This document shows positions 23,733-31,315 of a stretch of DNA of 64,000 bases, in pieces. Position 1 is the stretch's first letter; every line of letters begins with the position of its first letter. The notes under the pieces are model-generated. The model saw nothing but the letters and a program-made list of their open reading frames with translations, was not told where the DNA came from and searched no databases. Position numbers and translations under genes: made by a program. Where the stretch lies: contig NZ_BARF01000051.1 of NCBI RefSeq assembly GCF_000367365.1, forward strand, positions 62,001 through 126,000. Direction: 5' to 3'. Origin of the DNA: Streptomyces prunicolor NBRC 13075. GTDB taxonomy: Bacteria; Actinomycetota; Actinomycetes; Streptomycetales; Streptomycetaceae.

Positions 23733-24472
23733 GTGCAGGGCCCGCAGGGGGTTTCTCCGGGTTGCCGGGCGGGGTCGCCGTCTCGCATCTGTCCGTCTAC
23801 GACTGGCCTGCCGAGGTCGATGCCGAAATGGACGCCGGCGTGTGCGGCGGAACTCCCCATATGCACCTGACCTGTTCGGAGGGGTACGTCGTCACCGGCG
23901 GGCAGGGCGCGGTGCAGACGCTGACGACCTCCGGATACGAGGTGACGCCGCTCGCGGCCGGAACGGTCGCCTGGTTCACGCCGGGCACCATCCACCGGCT
24001 CGTCAACGAGGGCGACCTGCGCATCACCGTCCTCATGCAGAACAGCGGGCTGCCCGAGGCGGGGGACGCGGTGCTCACGCTGCCCCCGCAGTACCTCACC
24101 GACCCGGAGACGTACGCCGCCGCCACCGTGATCCCGGCCGACGCGCCCGAGGCGGAGCAGGAACGGGTCGCCCGGGCCCGGCGCGACCTCGCCCTGGAGG
24201 GCTACCGGGCGCTGCGCTCCGCCGAGGGTCCGGAGGCGCTGGCCGCGTTCCACCGGGCCGCCGCCGCACTGGTACGACCCCGGCTGGCGGAGTGGCGCGA
24301 GCGCTGGGAGCGGGGGGCGCGGGCTGCTGCTACGGCCACGGGGGCGCAGCTCGACCGGCTTGAACAGGGGGACTTCTCGCACCTCGCCGATGCCGGGGTA
24401 CGGGCCGAACAGCCGTCCGCGTATGGGAAGTTCGGGATGTGCGGGCGGTTGGACGTCTACAAGGGGCAGTAG
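23729..24472 (+). CDS. cupin-domain protein
   Basis: A 247-residue protein with a cupin beta barrel (HMHLTCSEGYVVTGGQG and TPGTIHRLVNEGDLRITVLMQ carry the His/Glu metal-ligand pattern) followed by a helical C-terminal region of about 100 residues. Its GTG overlaps the previous TGA as GTGA. The operon position suggests a sugar isomerase/epimerase or sensor of the same pathway (inference). Confidence 0.8.
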   Translation: MSAGPAGGFSGLPGGVAVSHLSVYDWPAEVDAEMDAGVCGGTPHMHLTCSEGYVVTGGQGAVQTLTTSGYEVTPLAAGTVAWFTPGTIHRLVNEGDLRITVLMQNSGLPEAGDAVLTLPPQYLTDPETYAAATVIPADAPEAEQERVARARRDLALEGYRALRSAEGPEALAAFHRAAAALVRPRLAEWRERWERGARAAATATGAQLDRLEQGDFSHLADAGVRAEQPSAYGKFGMCGRLDVYKGQ

Positions 24473-24481
24473 GTCTGGATC

Positions 24482-24955
24482 TCAGGCTGCGGTGGGGCCC
24501 GTCACCGTCCAACCGGGTGTCTGCGGGTGGGCCGTCAGGTCCTGGTGGTGGACCGGGGCGCCGCACGCCGTGCAAGTGACGGCGGGGATCAGTTCGTTGC
24601 CGCAGATGTGCTCGATCACCATGGGGCGATCGAGCTGATCCCTTCGAAGATGCCGGTCGCCCCACGCCATGAGGGTCATCAGGACCGGCTCCAGTTCGAG
24701 ACCCGCCTCCGTGGGCCGGTACTCGAAGCGCTGCGGGTGCTCGCTGTAGGTCCGCCGGGTCAGGATCCCGGCGTCGACGAGGCGGCGCAGCCGGGTGGCC
24801 AGGACGTCGCGCGGGGCGCCGATGTTGCGGACCAGCTGGTCGAAGCGGCGATTTCCGAGGCACACCTCCCGTAGGACGAGCAGGGAGTACTTCTCGCCGA
24901 CGAGTGCGAGGGCGTCGGCGATGGAGCAGGGGCGCGGGTCTTTGGGGGCGGCCAT
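24482..24955 (-). CDS. HxlR-family transcriptional regulator
   Basis: A 157-residue winged-helix protein of the HxlR type: CSIADALALVGEKYSLLVLRE, CLGNRRFDQLVRNIGAPRDVLATRLRRL and LVDAGILTRRTYSEHPQRFEY. It carries a C-terminal CTACGAPV stretch with two Cys that, with the preceding Cys, could respond to redox or metal. The ATG at 24955 precedes MAAPKDPRPCS. It diverges from a thiolase gene, its probable target. Confidence 0.88.
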   Translation of the reverse strand: MAAPKDPRPCSIADALALVGEKYSLLVLREVCLGNRRFDQLVRNIGAPRDVLATRLRRLVDAGILTRRTYSEHPQRFEYRPTEAGLELEPVLMTLMAWGDRHLRRDQLDRPMVIEHICGNELIPAVTCTACGAPVHHQDLTAHPQTPGWTVTGPTAA

Positions 24956-25018
24956 AGCACCCACTTTAAGGGAGGGTTTGATTTTCCAACTGACCAAGCT
25001 ATCGTGAGTTTGGATTTC

Positions 25019-25032
25019 CTACTCACTAGTAG
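25019..25032. promoter_or_regulatory. inverted repeat between HxlR and thiolase genes
   Basis: CTACTCACTAGTAG has matching CTACT/AGTAG arms. It lies 42 bp before the thiolase start, in the A/T-rich divergent region 24956-25073. It is a candidate HxlR operator. Confidence 0.35.
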
Positions 25033-25073
25033 TTCTGGTTGCTGTTCCCTTGATCGTTGTGGAGGCCCGCACG

Positions 25074-26258
25074 ATGTCTGTAAAAATTGCGCGTGACGCA
25101 GTGATCGTCGAAGCCGTACGCACGCCCGTAGGCAAGGGCAAGCCGAACGGCTCCCTCGCCCAGGTCCACCCCGTCGAACTCCTCTCGCACACCCTGCGCA
25201 CCCTCGTCGAACGCACCGGCATCGACCCGGAGACGATCGACGACGTCATCGGCGGCACGGTCACCCAGGTCGGTGAGCAGGCCGTGAACATCACCCGGCA
25301 GGCCGTGCTGTCCGCCGGTTTCCCGGAGTCGGTGCCCGCGACCACCGTGGACCGCCAGTGCGGCTCGTCCCAGCAGGCCGTGCACTTCGCGGCGCAGGGC
25401 GTGATCTCCGGGGCGTACGACATCGTCGTGGCCTGCGGAGCGGAGTCCATGGGGCGTGTACCGATGGGGTCGAGCGTGCTGCCCGGCACTGACCCCTTCG
25501 GCCCCGGAGTCGCCGGGCGCTACCCGGAGGGCCTCGTCCCGCAGGGCATCAGCGCCGAACTCATCGCCGCCAAGTGGTCGATGACACGGGACCAGTTGGA
25601 CGCCTTCGCGGTCTCCTCGCACCGGAAGGCGGCCACCGCCTGGGACGCGGGACTGTTCGACGCCCAGGTGACACCCCTGGCGGGCGCCTCGCGCGACGAG
25701 TGCGTACGGCCCGGCAGCACCGCCGAGATCCTCGGCGGTCTCAAGCCCGCCTTCTACGACGCGACGTACGCCGAGCGCTTTCCGCAGATCGAGTGGAACA
25801 TCACCGCCGGCAACTCCAGCCCCATCAATGACGGCGCCTCCGCCGTGCTCATCACGTCCAGCGAGACGGCGGCCCGTCTCGGCCTGCGCCCGCTCGCCCG
25901 GCTGCACAGCTTCGCGGTGACCGGTTCCGACCCGCTGCTCATGCTCACCGGCGTCATCCCGGCCACCGAGAAGGTGCTGCGCCGGGCGTCGCTCACCCTC
26001 GACGACATCGACCTGTTCGAGGTCAACGAGGCGTTCTCCAGCGTTGTGTTGGCCTGGCAGCAGGAGACGGGTGCGGATCTCGCCAAGGTCAACGTGCACG
26101 GTGGGGCCATCGCGATCGGGCATCCGCTCGGGGCGAGCGGTACGCGGCTGACGACCACGCTGGTGCACGCGATGCGGGACCGGGGGGCGCGTTACGGGCT
26201 GCAGACGATGTGCGAGGCGGGGGGTCTCGCCAACGCGATGATCCTTGAGGCGGTCTGA
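25074..26258 (+). CDS. acetyl-CoA acetyltransferase / thiolase
   Basis: A 394-residue thiolase with the nucleophilic Cys in TVDRQCGSSQQA (Cys96), the His of NVHGGAIAIGHPLGASG and the second Cys in MCEAGG. It catalyses thiolytic cleavage or Claisen condensation of acyl-CoA; which direction is not decided. GGAGG eight bases before ATG 25074 selects that start over 25050. It is controlled probably by the divergent HxlR protein, a common arrangement. It is convergent with the TVP38 gene. Confidence 0.92.
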   Translation: MSVKIARDAVIVEAVRTPVGKGKPNGSLAQVHPVELLSHTLRTLVERTGIDPETIDDVIGGTVTQVGEQAVNITRQAVLSAGFPESVPATTVDRQCGSSQQAVHFAAQGVISGAYDIVVACGAESMGRVPMGSSVLPGTDPFGPGVAGRYPEGLVPQGISAELIAAKWSMTRDQLDAFAVSSHRKAATAWDAGLFDAQVTPLAGASRDECVRPGSTAEILGGLKPAFYDATYAERFPQIEWNITAGNSSPINDGASAVLITSSETAARLGLRPLARLHSFAVTGSDPLLMLTGVIPATEKVLRRASLTLDDIDLFEVNEAFSSVVLAWQQETGADLAKVNVHGGAIAIGHPLGASGTRLTTTLVHAMRDRGARYGLQTMCEAGGLANAMILEAV

Positions 26259-26262
26259 TCCC

Positions 26263-27087
26263 TCACTGGGCTCGTAGGTGGTGGCGCTTGCGCCAGGCCA
26301 CCACCGCGCCGCCCAGGGCCGGCAGGGCGATGCAGGCCATCGCGATCAGGAAGGCCGGCGAGGTCGGGCTGGAGGCGCGGGCACCGGCGACGACGTACGC
26401 GGCGGTGTTCGGGATCGAGCCGAGCGCCGTCGCGAGCAGGAACGGCGTCCAGCGCATACGGGAGACGGCCGCGCAGTAGTTCACGCCCCAGAACGGCAGT
26501 CCCGGGAAGAGCCGCGCCGCCAGCATCGAGCGGAAGCCGTGCCGGCTGAGCTGGCCGTCCGCCGCCTTCAGCCACCGGCCCCGCAGCAGCGGGCGCAGGG
26601 CGTCCTGGCCCAGCACACGGCCCAGGCCGAAGGAGATCCCGGCGCCGAGCACCGTGCCGGCCAGTGCCGCGCCGGTGCCCAGCTGGGAGCCGAACAGCGC
26701 GCCCGCCGCGAGGTTCAGCAGGGGGCGCGGTACGAACGCCACGCTGCACAGGCCGTACGCCGCCGCGAACACCAACGCGGCCATGGCACCGCCGAGTTGG
26801 GGCGGCCAGCCGTCGGAGAGCAGTCTCTGCGGGTGGAAGAGCAGCACGGTCGACGCCGCCCCGGCGAGCAGCACGAGCAGCAGCGACAGCCGCGACCACG
26901 GCGAGAGCAGGGCTCTCGTGCAGCGCGCGGCGAAGCCGGCCGGGATGACGGGCGGCAGAGGCGCTACGGCCATGGCCGCGGGGACGGTCACGACGGCGGC
27001 GAGTGCCGTGGCAGGGGCCTGGGGAGTGGCCGTGGCGGTGCCCCCAAAGCGGGTGCCCCCAGAGTCGGTGGCGGCATCGGCGAGCAT
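26263..27087 (-). CDS. TVP38/TMEM64 (DedA-like) membrane protein
   Basis: A 274-residue membrane protein with the family's central GxxxG/Pro-rich region (PRPLLNLAAGALFGSQLGTGA and ARLFPGLPFWGVNYCAAVSR) and several hydrophobic helices. DedA-type proteins act as lipid or ion transporters or scramblases. An N-terminal extension of about 60 residues is Ala/Pro-rich. ATG 27087 lacks a clear ribosome site, so an internal start near 26973 is possible. Confidence 0.85.
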   Translation of the reverse strand: MLADAATDSGGTRFGGTATATPQAPATALAAVVTVPAAMAVAPLPPVIPAGFAARCTRALLSPWSRLSLLLVLLAGAASTVLLFHPQRLLSDGWPPQLGGAMAALVFAAAYGLCSVAFVPRPLLNLAAGALFGSQLGTGAALAGTVLGAGISFGLGRVLGQDALRPLLRGRWLKAADGQLSRHGFRSMLAARLFPGLPFWGVNYCAAVSRMRWTPFLLATALGSIPNTAAYVVAGARASSPTSPAFLIAMACIALPALGGAVVAWRKRHHLRAQ

Positions 27088-27125
27088 GTCGGCGACACTA
27101 ACCGACCTGTGTATGTGATCGCCGT

Positions 27126-27857
27126 ATGGTTCGTCTCATGAGCGTCACAGGTGCGGGCACCGCGCGGGTGCCGGGCAGCGTTCTCGCGGACACCGTGCTG
27201 GAGCGGCTCACGGCCACGTACGCCGCCGCGGCCGACCCGGAGCGGGCCGTGCCCATGCGGGCGTACATGAAGGACGTCGCGCCCTTCCTGGGCCTCACCA
27301 CCCCCGTACGCAGGGCGTTGTCCCGCACGGTCCTGGAGGGCACACCCCGCCCCGACGAGACCGACTGCACCGCGATCGCCCTGCGCTGCTGGGAGCTGCC
27401 GGAGCGCGAGTACCAGTACTTCGCGGTGGACTACCTGCGCCGCCATGTGAGGCACTGCACGTCCGGCTTCCTGCCGGTCGCCCGCCACCTCGTCTCGACG
27501 GTCCCTTGGTGGGACAACGTCGACGCACTCGCCTCCCACGTAGTGGGAGGCCTGGTAGCCGCCGATCCGAAGCTGGCGACGGACATGGACGCGTGGATCG
27601 TCGACGAGGACATGTGGGTCGCCCGCACCGCCCTCCTCCACCAAGTGCGCTACAAGGAGCACACCGACACGGAACGCCTCTTCGCGTACTGCCTGCGCCA
27701 GTCCGGGCACCCGGAGTTCTTCATCCGCAAGGCGATCGGCTGGTGCCTGCGGGAGTACGCCTGGACGGACCCGGAGGCGGTACGGGACTTCCTGGCCCGG
27801 GAGAAGGGGCGGTTCGCGCCGCTGTCGGTGCGCGAGGCCCTGAAGAATCAGCCCTGA
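27126..27857 (+). CDS. AlkD-like DNA alkylation repair protein
   Basis: A 243-residue HEAT-like helical-repeat protein of the DNA glycosylase AlkD family: YQYFAVDYLRRHVR, TVPWWDNVDALASHV (the Trp/Asp core of AlkD) and DEDMWVARTALLHQVRYK, HPEFFIRKAIGWCLREYA. AlkD removes alkylated purines; the conserved Trp/Asp positions favour activity. ATG 27126 or 27138 are both possible. Its 3' end lies in a 14-bp tandem repeat. Confidence 0.88.
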   Translation: MVRLMSVTGAGTARVPGSVLADTVLERLTATYAAAADPERAVPMRAYMKDVAPFLGLTTPVRRALSRTVLEGTPRPDETDCTAIALRCWELPEREYQYFAVDYLRRHVRHCTSGFLPVARHLVSTVPWWDNVDALASHVVGGLVAADPKLATDMDAWIVDEDMWVARTALLHQVRYKEHTDTERLFAYCLRQSGHPEFFIRKAIGWCLREYAWTDPEAVRDFLAREKGRFAPLSVREALKNQP

Positions 27858-27890
27858 AGAATCAGCCCTGAGGAATAAGCACTGAAGAAC
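27838..27890 (+). repeat. 14-bp tandem repeat at the end of the AlkD-like gene
   Basis: CCCTGAAGAATCAG at 27838-27851 is repeated exactly at 27852-27865, imperfectly at 27866-27879 and partly to 27890. Each unit contains TGA; the second supplies the stop codon of the repair gene at 27855-27857. Copy-number change could move the C-terminus. Confidence 0.85.
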
Positions 27891-27961
27891 ATCGGCGCCT
27901 GACGTCCCACGTGCTGATAAATCGTTCGACGCAGGGCAAAGCGTCGGCAATGATCGGAGCC

Positions 27962-28075
27962 ATGTTCCGGTTCGCCTTCCACCACGCAGCATCCGCGGTC
28001 GCGGATGCTCCGAAGGCTGCCGTTCCCGTGCTCGATCCCGTTCTCCTCGCCGCAGTCGACGGCGCCCGAAGCTGA
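27962..28075 (+). CDS. possible 37-aa leader peptide upstream of EF-Tu3
   Basis: ATG 27962 preceded by GGAG opens a 37-codon frame beginning MFRFAFHHAASAVADAPKAA and ending in DGARS. It lies 110 bp before the EF-Tu3 gene. Third-position G/C bias is moderate, so coding is uncertain. It contains a perfect inverted repeat (27988-28009) and could act as an attenuator or leader peptide. Confidence 0.35.
   Translation: MFRFAFHHAASAVADAPKAAVPVLDPVLLAAVDGARS
27988..28009 (+). repeat. 10-bp perfect inverted repeat in EF-Tu3 upstream region
   Basis: The arms AGCATCCGCG and CGCGGATGCT flank GT. The two-base loop suits a DNA-binding palindrome better than an RNA hairpin. The rest of the 328-bp gap 27858-28185 shows no other gene. 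Confidence 0.6.
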
Positions 28076-28185
28076 CCCTCTCCGGATCGTCCGGCGGACC
28101 CCGCAGGGGGAGGGTCGGCGAGTCCTCGGGGTCCCGTTTTTCACCACTGGGCTTTTCACCACTGGAGAGGCTTCGAGGTACCGCC

Positions 28186-29355
28186 ATGTCCAAAACGGCA
28201 TACGTCCGCACGAAACCGCATCTGAACATCGGCACGATGGGCCATGTCGACCACGGCAAGACCACCCTGACCGCCGCCATCACCAAGGTCCTCGCCGAGC
28301 GCGGCGCGTCCACCTTCGTACCGTTCGACCGGATCGACCGGGCGCCGGAGGAGGCCGCGCGCGGCATCACCATCAACATCGCGCACGTCGAGTACGAGAC
28401 CGACACCCGGCACTACGCGCACGTGGACATGCCGGGCCACGCCGACTACGTCAAGAACATGGTCACCGGGGCCGCGCAGCTCGACGGGGCGATCCTCGTC
28501 GTCTCCGCGCTCGACGGGATCATGCCGCAGACCGCCGAACACGTGCTGCTCGCCCGGCAGGTGGGCGTCGACCACATCGTGGTCGCGCTCAACAAGGCCG
28601 ACGTGGGCGACGACGAGCTCACCGACCTGGTGGAGCTGGAGGTCCGCGAACTGCTCACGGCGAACGGCTACGGCGGCGACTCTGTACCCGTCGTGCGGGT
28701 GTCCGGCCTCAAGGCCCTTGAGGGGGACCCCCGTTGGACGGCGTCGATCGACGCGCTGCTCGACGCCGTGGACACGTATGTGCCCATGCCCGAGCGGTAC
28801 TTGGACGCGCCGTTCCTGTTGCCGGTCGAGAACGTGCTCACGATCACCGGGCGCGGGACCGTCGTCACCGGGGCGATCGAGCGCGGCACGGTCCGGGTGG
28901 GCGACCGGATCGAAGTGCTCGGGGCCGCCGTCGACACGGTGGTCACCGGCCTGGAGACCTTCGGCAAGCCCATGGCGGAGGCCCAGGCCGGCGACAACGT
29001 GGCGCTGCTCCTGCGCGGTGTCCCACGCGACGCGGTCCGGCGCGGGCACATCGTCGCGGCGCCCGGCAGCGTCGTCCCCAGCCGCCGCTTCTCGGCGCAG
29101 GTGTACGTCCTGTCGGCGCGCGAGGGAGGCCGTACGACCGCCGTGTCGACGGGCTACCGGCCGCAGTTCTACATCCGCACCGCGGACGTCGTCGGCGACA
29201 TCGACCTCGGTGAGACGGCGATCGCGCGACCCGGTGACACCGTCACCATGTCGGTCGAGCTGGGCCGTGAGGTCCCGTTGGAGCCGGGGCTCGGCTTCGC
29301 GATCCGCGAGGGCGGGCGGACGGTGGGGGCCGGGACGGTGACGGAGGTCGGTTGA
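28186..29355 (+). CDS. tuf3: elongation factor Tu, EF-Tu3-type paralogue
   Basis: A 389-residue EF-Tu. GTPase motifs: GHVDHGKT (residues 19-26), RGITI, DMPGHADYVKNM, NKAD and SGLKAL. The usual DCPGHADY, NKCD and SALK read DMPGHADY, NKAD and SGLK, marking a divergent second copy like tuf3 of S. coelicolor. It delivers aminoacyl-tRNA to the ribosome. It is monocistronic, not in the str operon, and ends in a strong hairpin. A role in stress or elfamycin-type resistance is possible, but I see no decisive residue. Confidence 0.88.
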   Translation: MSKTAYVRTKPHLNIGTMGHVDHGKTTLTAAITKVLAERGASTFVPFDRIDRAPEEAARGITINIAHVEYETDTRHYAHVDMPGHADYVKNMVTGAAQLDGAILVVSALDGIMPQTAEHVLLARQVGVDHIVVALNKADVGDDELTDLVELEVRELLTANGYGGDSVPVVRVSGLKALEGDPRWTASIDALLDAVDTYVPMPERYLDAPFLLPVENVLTITGRGTVVTGAIERGTVRVGDRIEVLGAAVDTVVTGLETFGKPMAEAQAGDNVALLLRGVPRDAVRRGHIVAAPGSVVPSRRFSAQVYVLSAREGGRTTAVSTGYRPQFYIRTADVVGDIDLGETAIARPGDTVTMSVELGREVPLEPGLGFAIREGGRTVGAGTVTEVG

Positions 29356-29376
29356 GCGGCGTCGGTTGAGCGGAGT

Positions 29377-29406
29377 GGGTGCCCGTCCCTTCGGGGGCGG
29401 GCACCC
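29377..29406 (+). terminator. strong hairpin terminator after EF-Tu3
   Basis: A stem GGGTGCCCG...CGGGCACCC with an inner CCC/GGG and a TTCG loop starts 21 bp after the EF-Tu3 stop. It is a stable GC-rich terminator. Confidence 0.85.
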
Positions 29407-29464
29407 ATGCGCGTTCCAGGGCGAGCTGTCCTCTGCGGCCCAGGTCAGGGGCTCGTACCCGGGA

Positions 29465-29487
29465 TTGTCAGTGGCGTGCGCAAGACT
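29465..29487 (+). promoter_or_regulatory. partial DNA-damage-type promoter motif
   Basis: TTGTCAGTGGC (29465-29475), N6, AAGACT. The upstream block is a perfect match to the damage promoter, but the first -10 position is A rather than T. It is 48 bp before the patatin gene. Confidence 0.4.
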
Positions 29488-29534
29488 TGATCGCGACGGC
29501 GGTTGTGGCGAGGCGTGGGGAAGGCGGAGGCACC

Positions 29535-30371
29535 ATGGCGGGCAAGGCACTTGTACTCGGTGGCGGGGGCAGCAGCGGGATCGGCTGGATGGCCGGGGTG
29601 CTGTACGGGCTGGGCGAGGCCGGCGTCGATCTCTCCGACGCCGATGTCGTGATCGGTACGTCGGCGGGTTCGACCGTCGGCGCCCAACTGCGGGCCGGCA
29701 CGCTCGAGGAGGTCTACGAGCGTCAACTCGCCGCCCCCGAGGGCGAGATCCCCGGCCGACTCGGTATCAGCCTGCTGCTCCGCTATGCCTGGGCGACGGT
29801 GACCTCGCGTACCCCCGAGGCGTACGGGCGGAAGATCGGCCGTATGGCACTCGCCGCCAGGACACCCGCCGCCGCGGCCCGGCGCGCCGCGATCGAGACC
29901 CGGCTCGTCTCACCGGAGTGGCCCGACCGCGCGTTGCACATCACGGCCGTCGACACGGTGACGGGTGAGCTGCGGGTCTTCGACCAGGACAGCGGGGTGC
30001 CGCTCGGCGACGCCGTGGCCGCCAGCTGTGCGGTCCCTGGCGTGTGGCCGCCGGTCACGATCGAGGACCGTCGCTGGATCGACGGCGGTATCCACTCGGC
30101 GGCCAACGCACAGCTCGCCGAGGGCTACGACCAGGTCGTCGTCCTCGCGCCGATAACCCTCGGGGGTGGTCCCCTGGTGTCCCCGTTGACCCAGACCCGG
30201 CGACTGGTGGAGCAGGGCGCCCGTGCGGTCGTCGTCTCGCCGTCCCCGGAAGCGAAGCAGGCGTTCGGCCGCAATCCGCTCGACCCGTCGTTGCGGGCGG
30301 CTGCGGCGCGGGCGGGGCGGGAACAGGCGGCGGCGCATGTGGGGGAGGTGGCGAAGGTCTGGGGGTCTTGA
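29535..30371 (+). CDS. patatin-like phospholipase
   Basis: A 278-residue patatin-domain lipid acyl hydrolase: oxyanion loop GGGGSSGIGW (residues 9-18), nucleophile elbow GTSAGS (Ser43-44 region) and catalytic Asp in DGGIHS. It cleaves acyl groups from glycero- or other lipids; cytoplasmic, no signal peptide. GGAGG is close to ATG 29535; the longer frame from 29379 crosses the terminator. The upstream partial damage motif may control it. Confidence 0.88.
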   Translation: MAGKALVLGGGGSSGIGWMAGVLYGLGEAGVDLSDADVVIGTSAGSTVGAQLRAGTLEEVYERQLAAPEGEIPGRLGISLLLRYAWATVTSRTPEAYGRKIGRMALAARTPAAAARRAAIETRLVSPEWPDRALHITAVDTVTGELRVFDQDSGVPLGDAVAASCAVPGVWPPVTIEDRRWIDGGIHSAANAQLAEGYDQVVVLAPITLGGGPLVSPLTQTRRLVEQGARAVVVSPSPEAKQAFGRNPLDPSLRAAAARAGREQAAAHVGEVAKVWGS

Positions 30372-30394
30372 CGGGCCGACCCGACGAACCCTCG

Positions 30395-30426
30395 CCCAAG
30401 TCCACCCCCGCCCAAGTCCACCCCCG
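30395..30426 (+). repeat. 16-bp direct duplication
   Basis: CCCAAGTCCACCCCCG is repeated exactly in tandem in the 71-bp gap between the patatin and spermidine-synthase-like genes. Confidence 0.9.
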
Positions 30427-30442
30427 CCGCAGGCCCGGCACA

Positions 30443-31315
30443 ATGGACTCCGTGAACGAGCCACTACCCGTGAACGAGCCGATACCCGTGACCCGGGACG
30501 TTGATCACGGGACCGCGAAACTCATGCCCGACGTCGACCGGGAGCGGGCCTGGTTGCTCACCGTCGACGGGGCGCCGCAGTCCTACGTCGACCTGGACGA
30601 GCCCACCCACCTGGAGTTCGAGTACACGCGGCGGCTCGGGCATGTGCTGGACACCCTCGCGGAACCGGGGCGCCCGCTGGACGTGCTGCACCTGGGTGGC
30701 GGGGCGTTCACATTGCCCCGGTACGTGGCGGCGACCCGGCCCGGTTCACGGCAGGACGTGGTCGAGGACGACCGGGGGCTGCTGGAGCTGGTCACCGAGC
30801 ACCTGCCGTTGCCGGAGGGCGCCGGTGTCACCGTGCACGGCGCCGATGCCCGCGCCTGGCTCGAAGCGGCGCCGGACGGTTCGGCGGACGTGATCGTCGC
30901 CGATGTCTTCGGCGGTTCGCGGGTTCCGGCGCACCTCACGTCCGTGGCGTACGCCCGTGAAGCCGAGCGTGTCCTGCGGGCCGACGGCGTCTACCTCGCC
31001 AACCTCGCGGATGCCGCTCCCTTCACCTTCCTGCGGGCCCAACTCGCCACGTTCGGTTCGGTGTTCAAGGAGTTGGCGCTGATCGCGGAACCGGCCGTAC
31101 TGCGCGGACGCCGCTTCGGCAACGCGGTGCTCGTCGCCGCCCATCACCCGGTCGACACGGTGGCCGTGACCCGGCTTGTGGCCTCGGACGCGTTTCCGGC
31201 GCGGCTCGAACACGGGGCCGCGCTGCGGGAGTTCATCGGCGGGGCGCGGCCGGTCCGGGACGAGGACGCCGTTCCGTCACCCGAGCCCCCCGACGGAGCG
31301 TTCGGCATCGGCTGA
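30443..31315 (+). CDS. spermidine-synthase-like methyltransferase-fold protein
   Basis: A 290-residue Rossmann-fold protein similar to polyamine aminopropyltransferases: SYVDLDEPTHLEFEYTRRL, LDVLHLGGGAFTLPRYVAA, then a DVIVADVFGG loop and a C-terminal FGNAVLVA strand. The Tyr/Gln and Asp residues that define spermidine synthase activity are not clearly retained (VEDDRGLLEL in place of the usual VEID), so a different transferase role is possible. Start is ATG 30443; the N-terminus has an 18-bp tandem repeat (30452-30487) encoding NEPLPV/NEPIPV. It overlaps the convergent MFS gene by 39 bp. Confidence 0.8.
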   Translation: MDSVNEPLPVNEPIPVTRDVDHGTAKLMPDVDRERAWLLTVDGAPQSYVDLDEPTHLEFEYTRRLGHVLDTLAEPGRPLDVLHLGGGAFTLPRYVAATRPGSRQDVVEDDRGLLELVTEHLPLPEGAGVTVHGADARAWLEAAPDGSADVIVADVFGGSRVPAHLTSVAYAREAERVLRADGVYLANLADAAPFTFLRAQLATFGSVFKELALIAEPAVLRGRRFGNAVLVAAHHPVDTVAVTRLVASDAFPARLEHGAALREFIGGARPVRDEDAVPSPEPPDGAFGIG

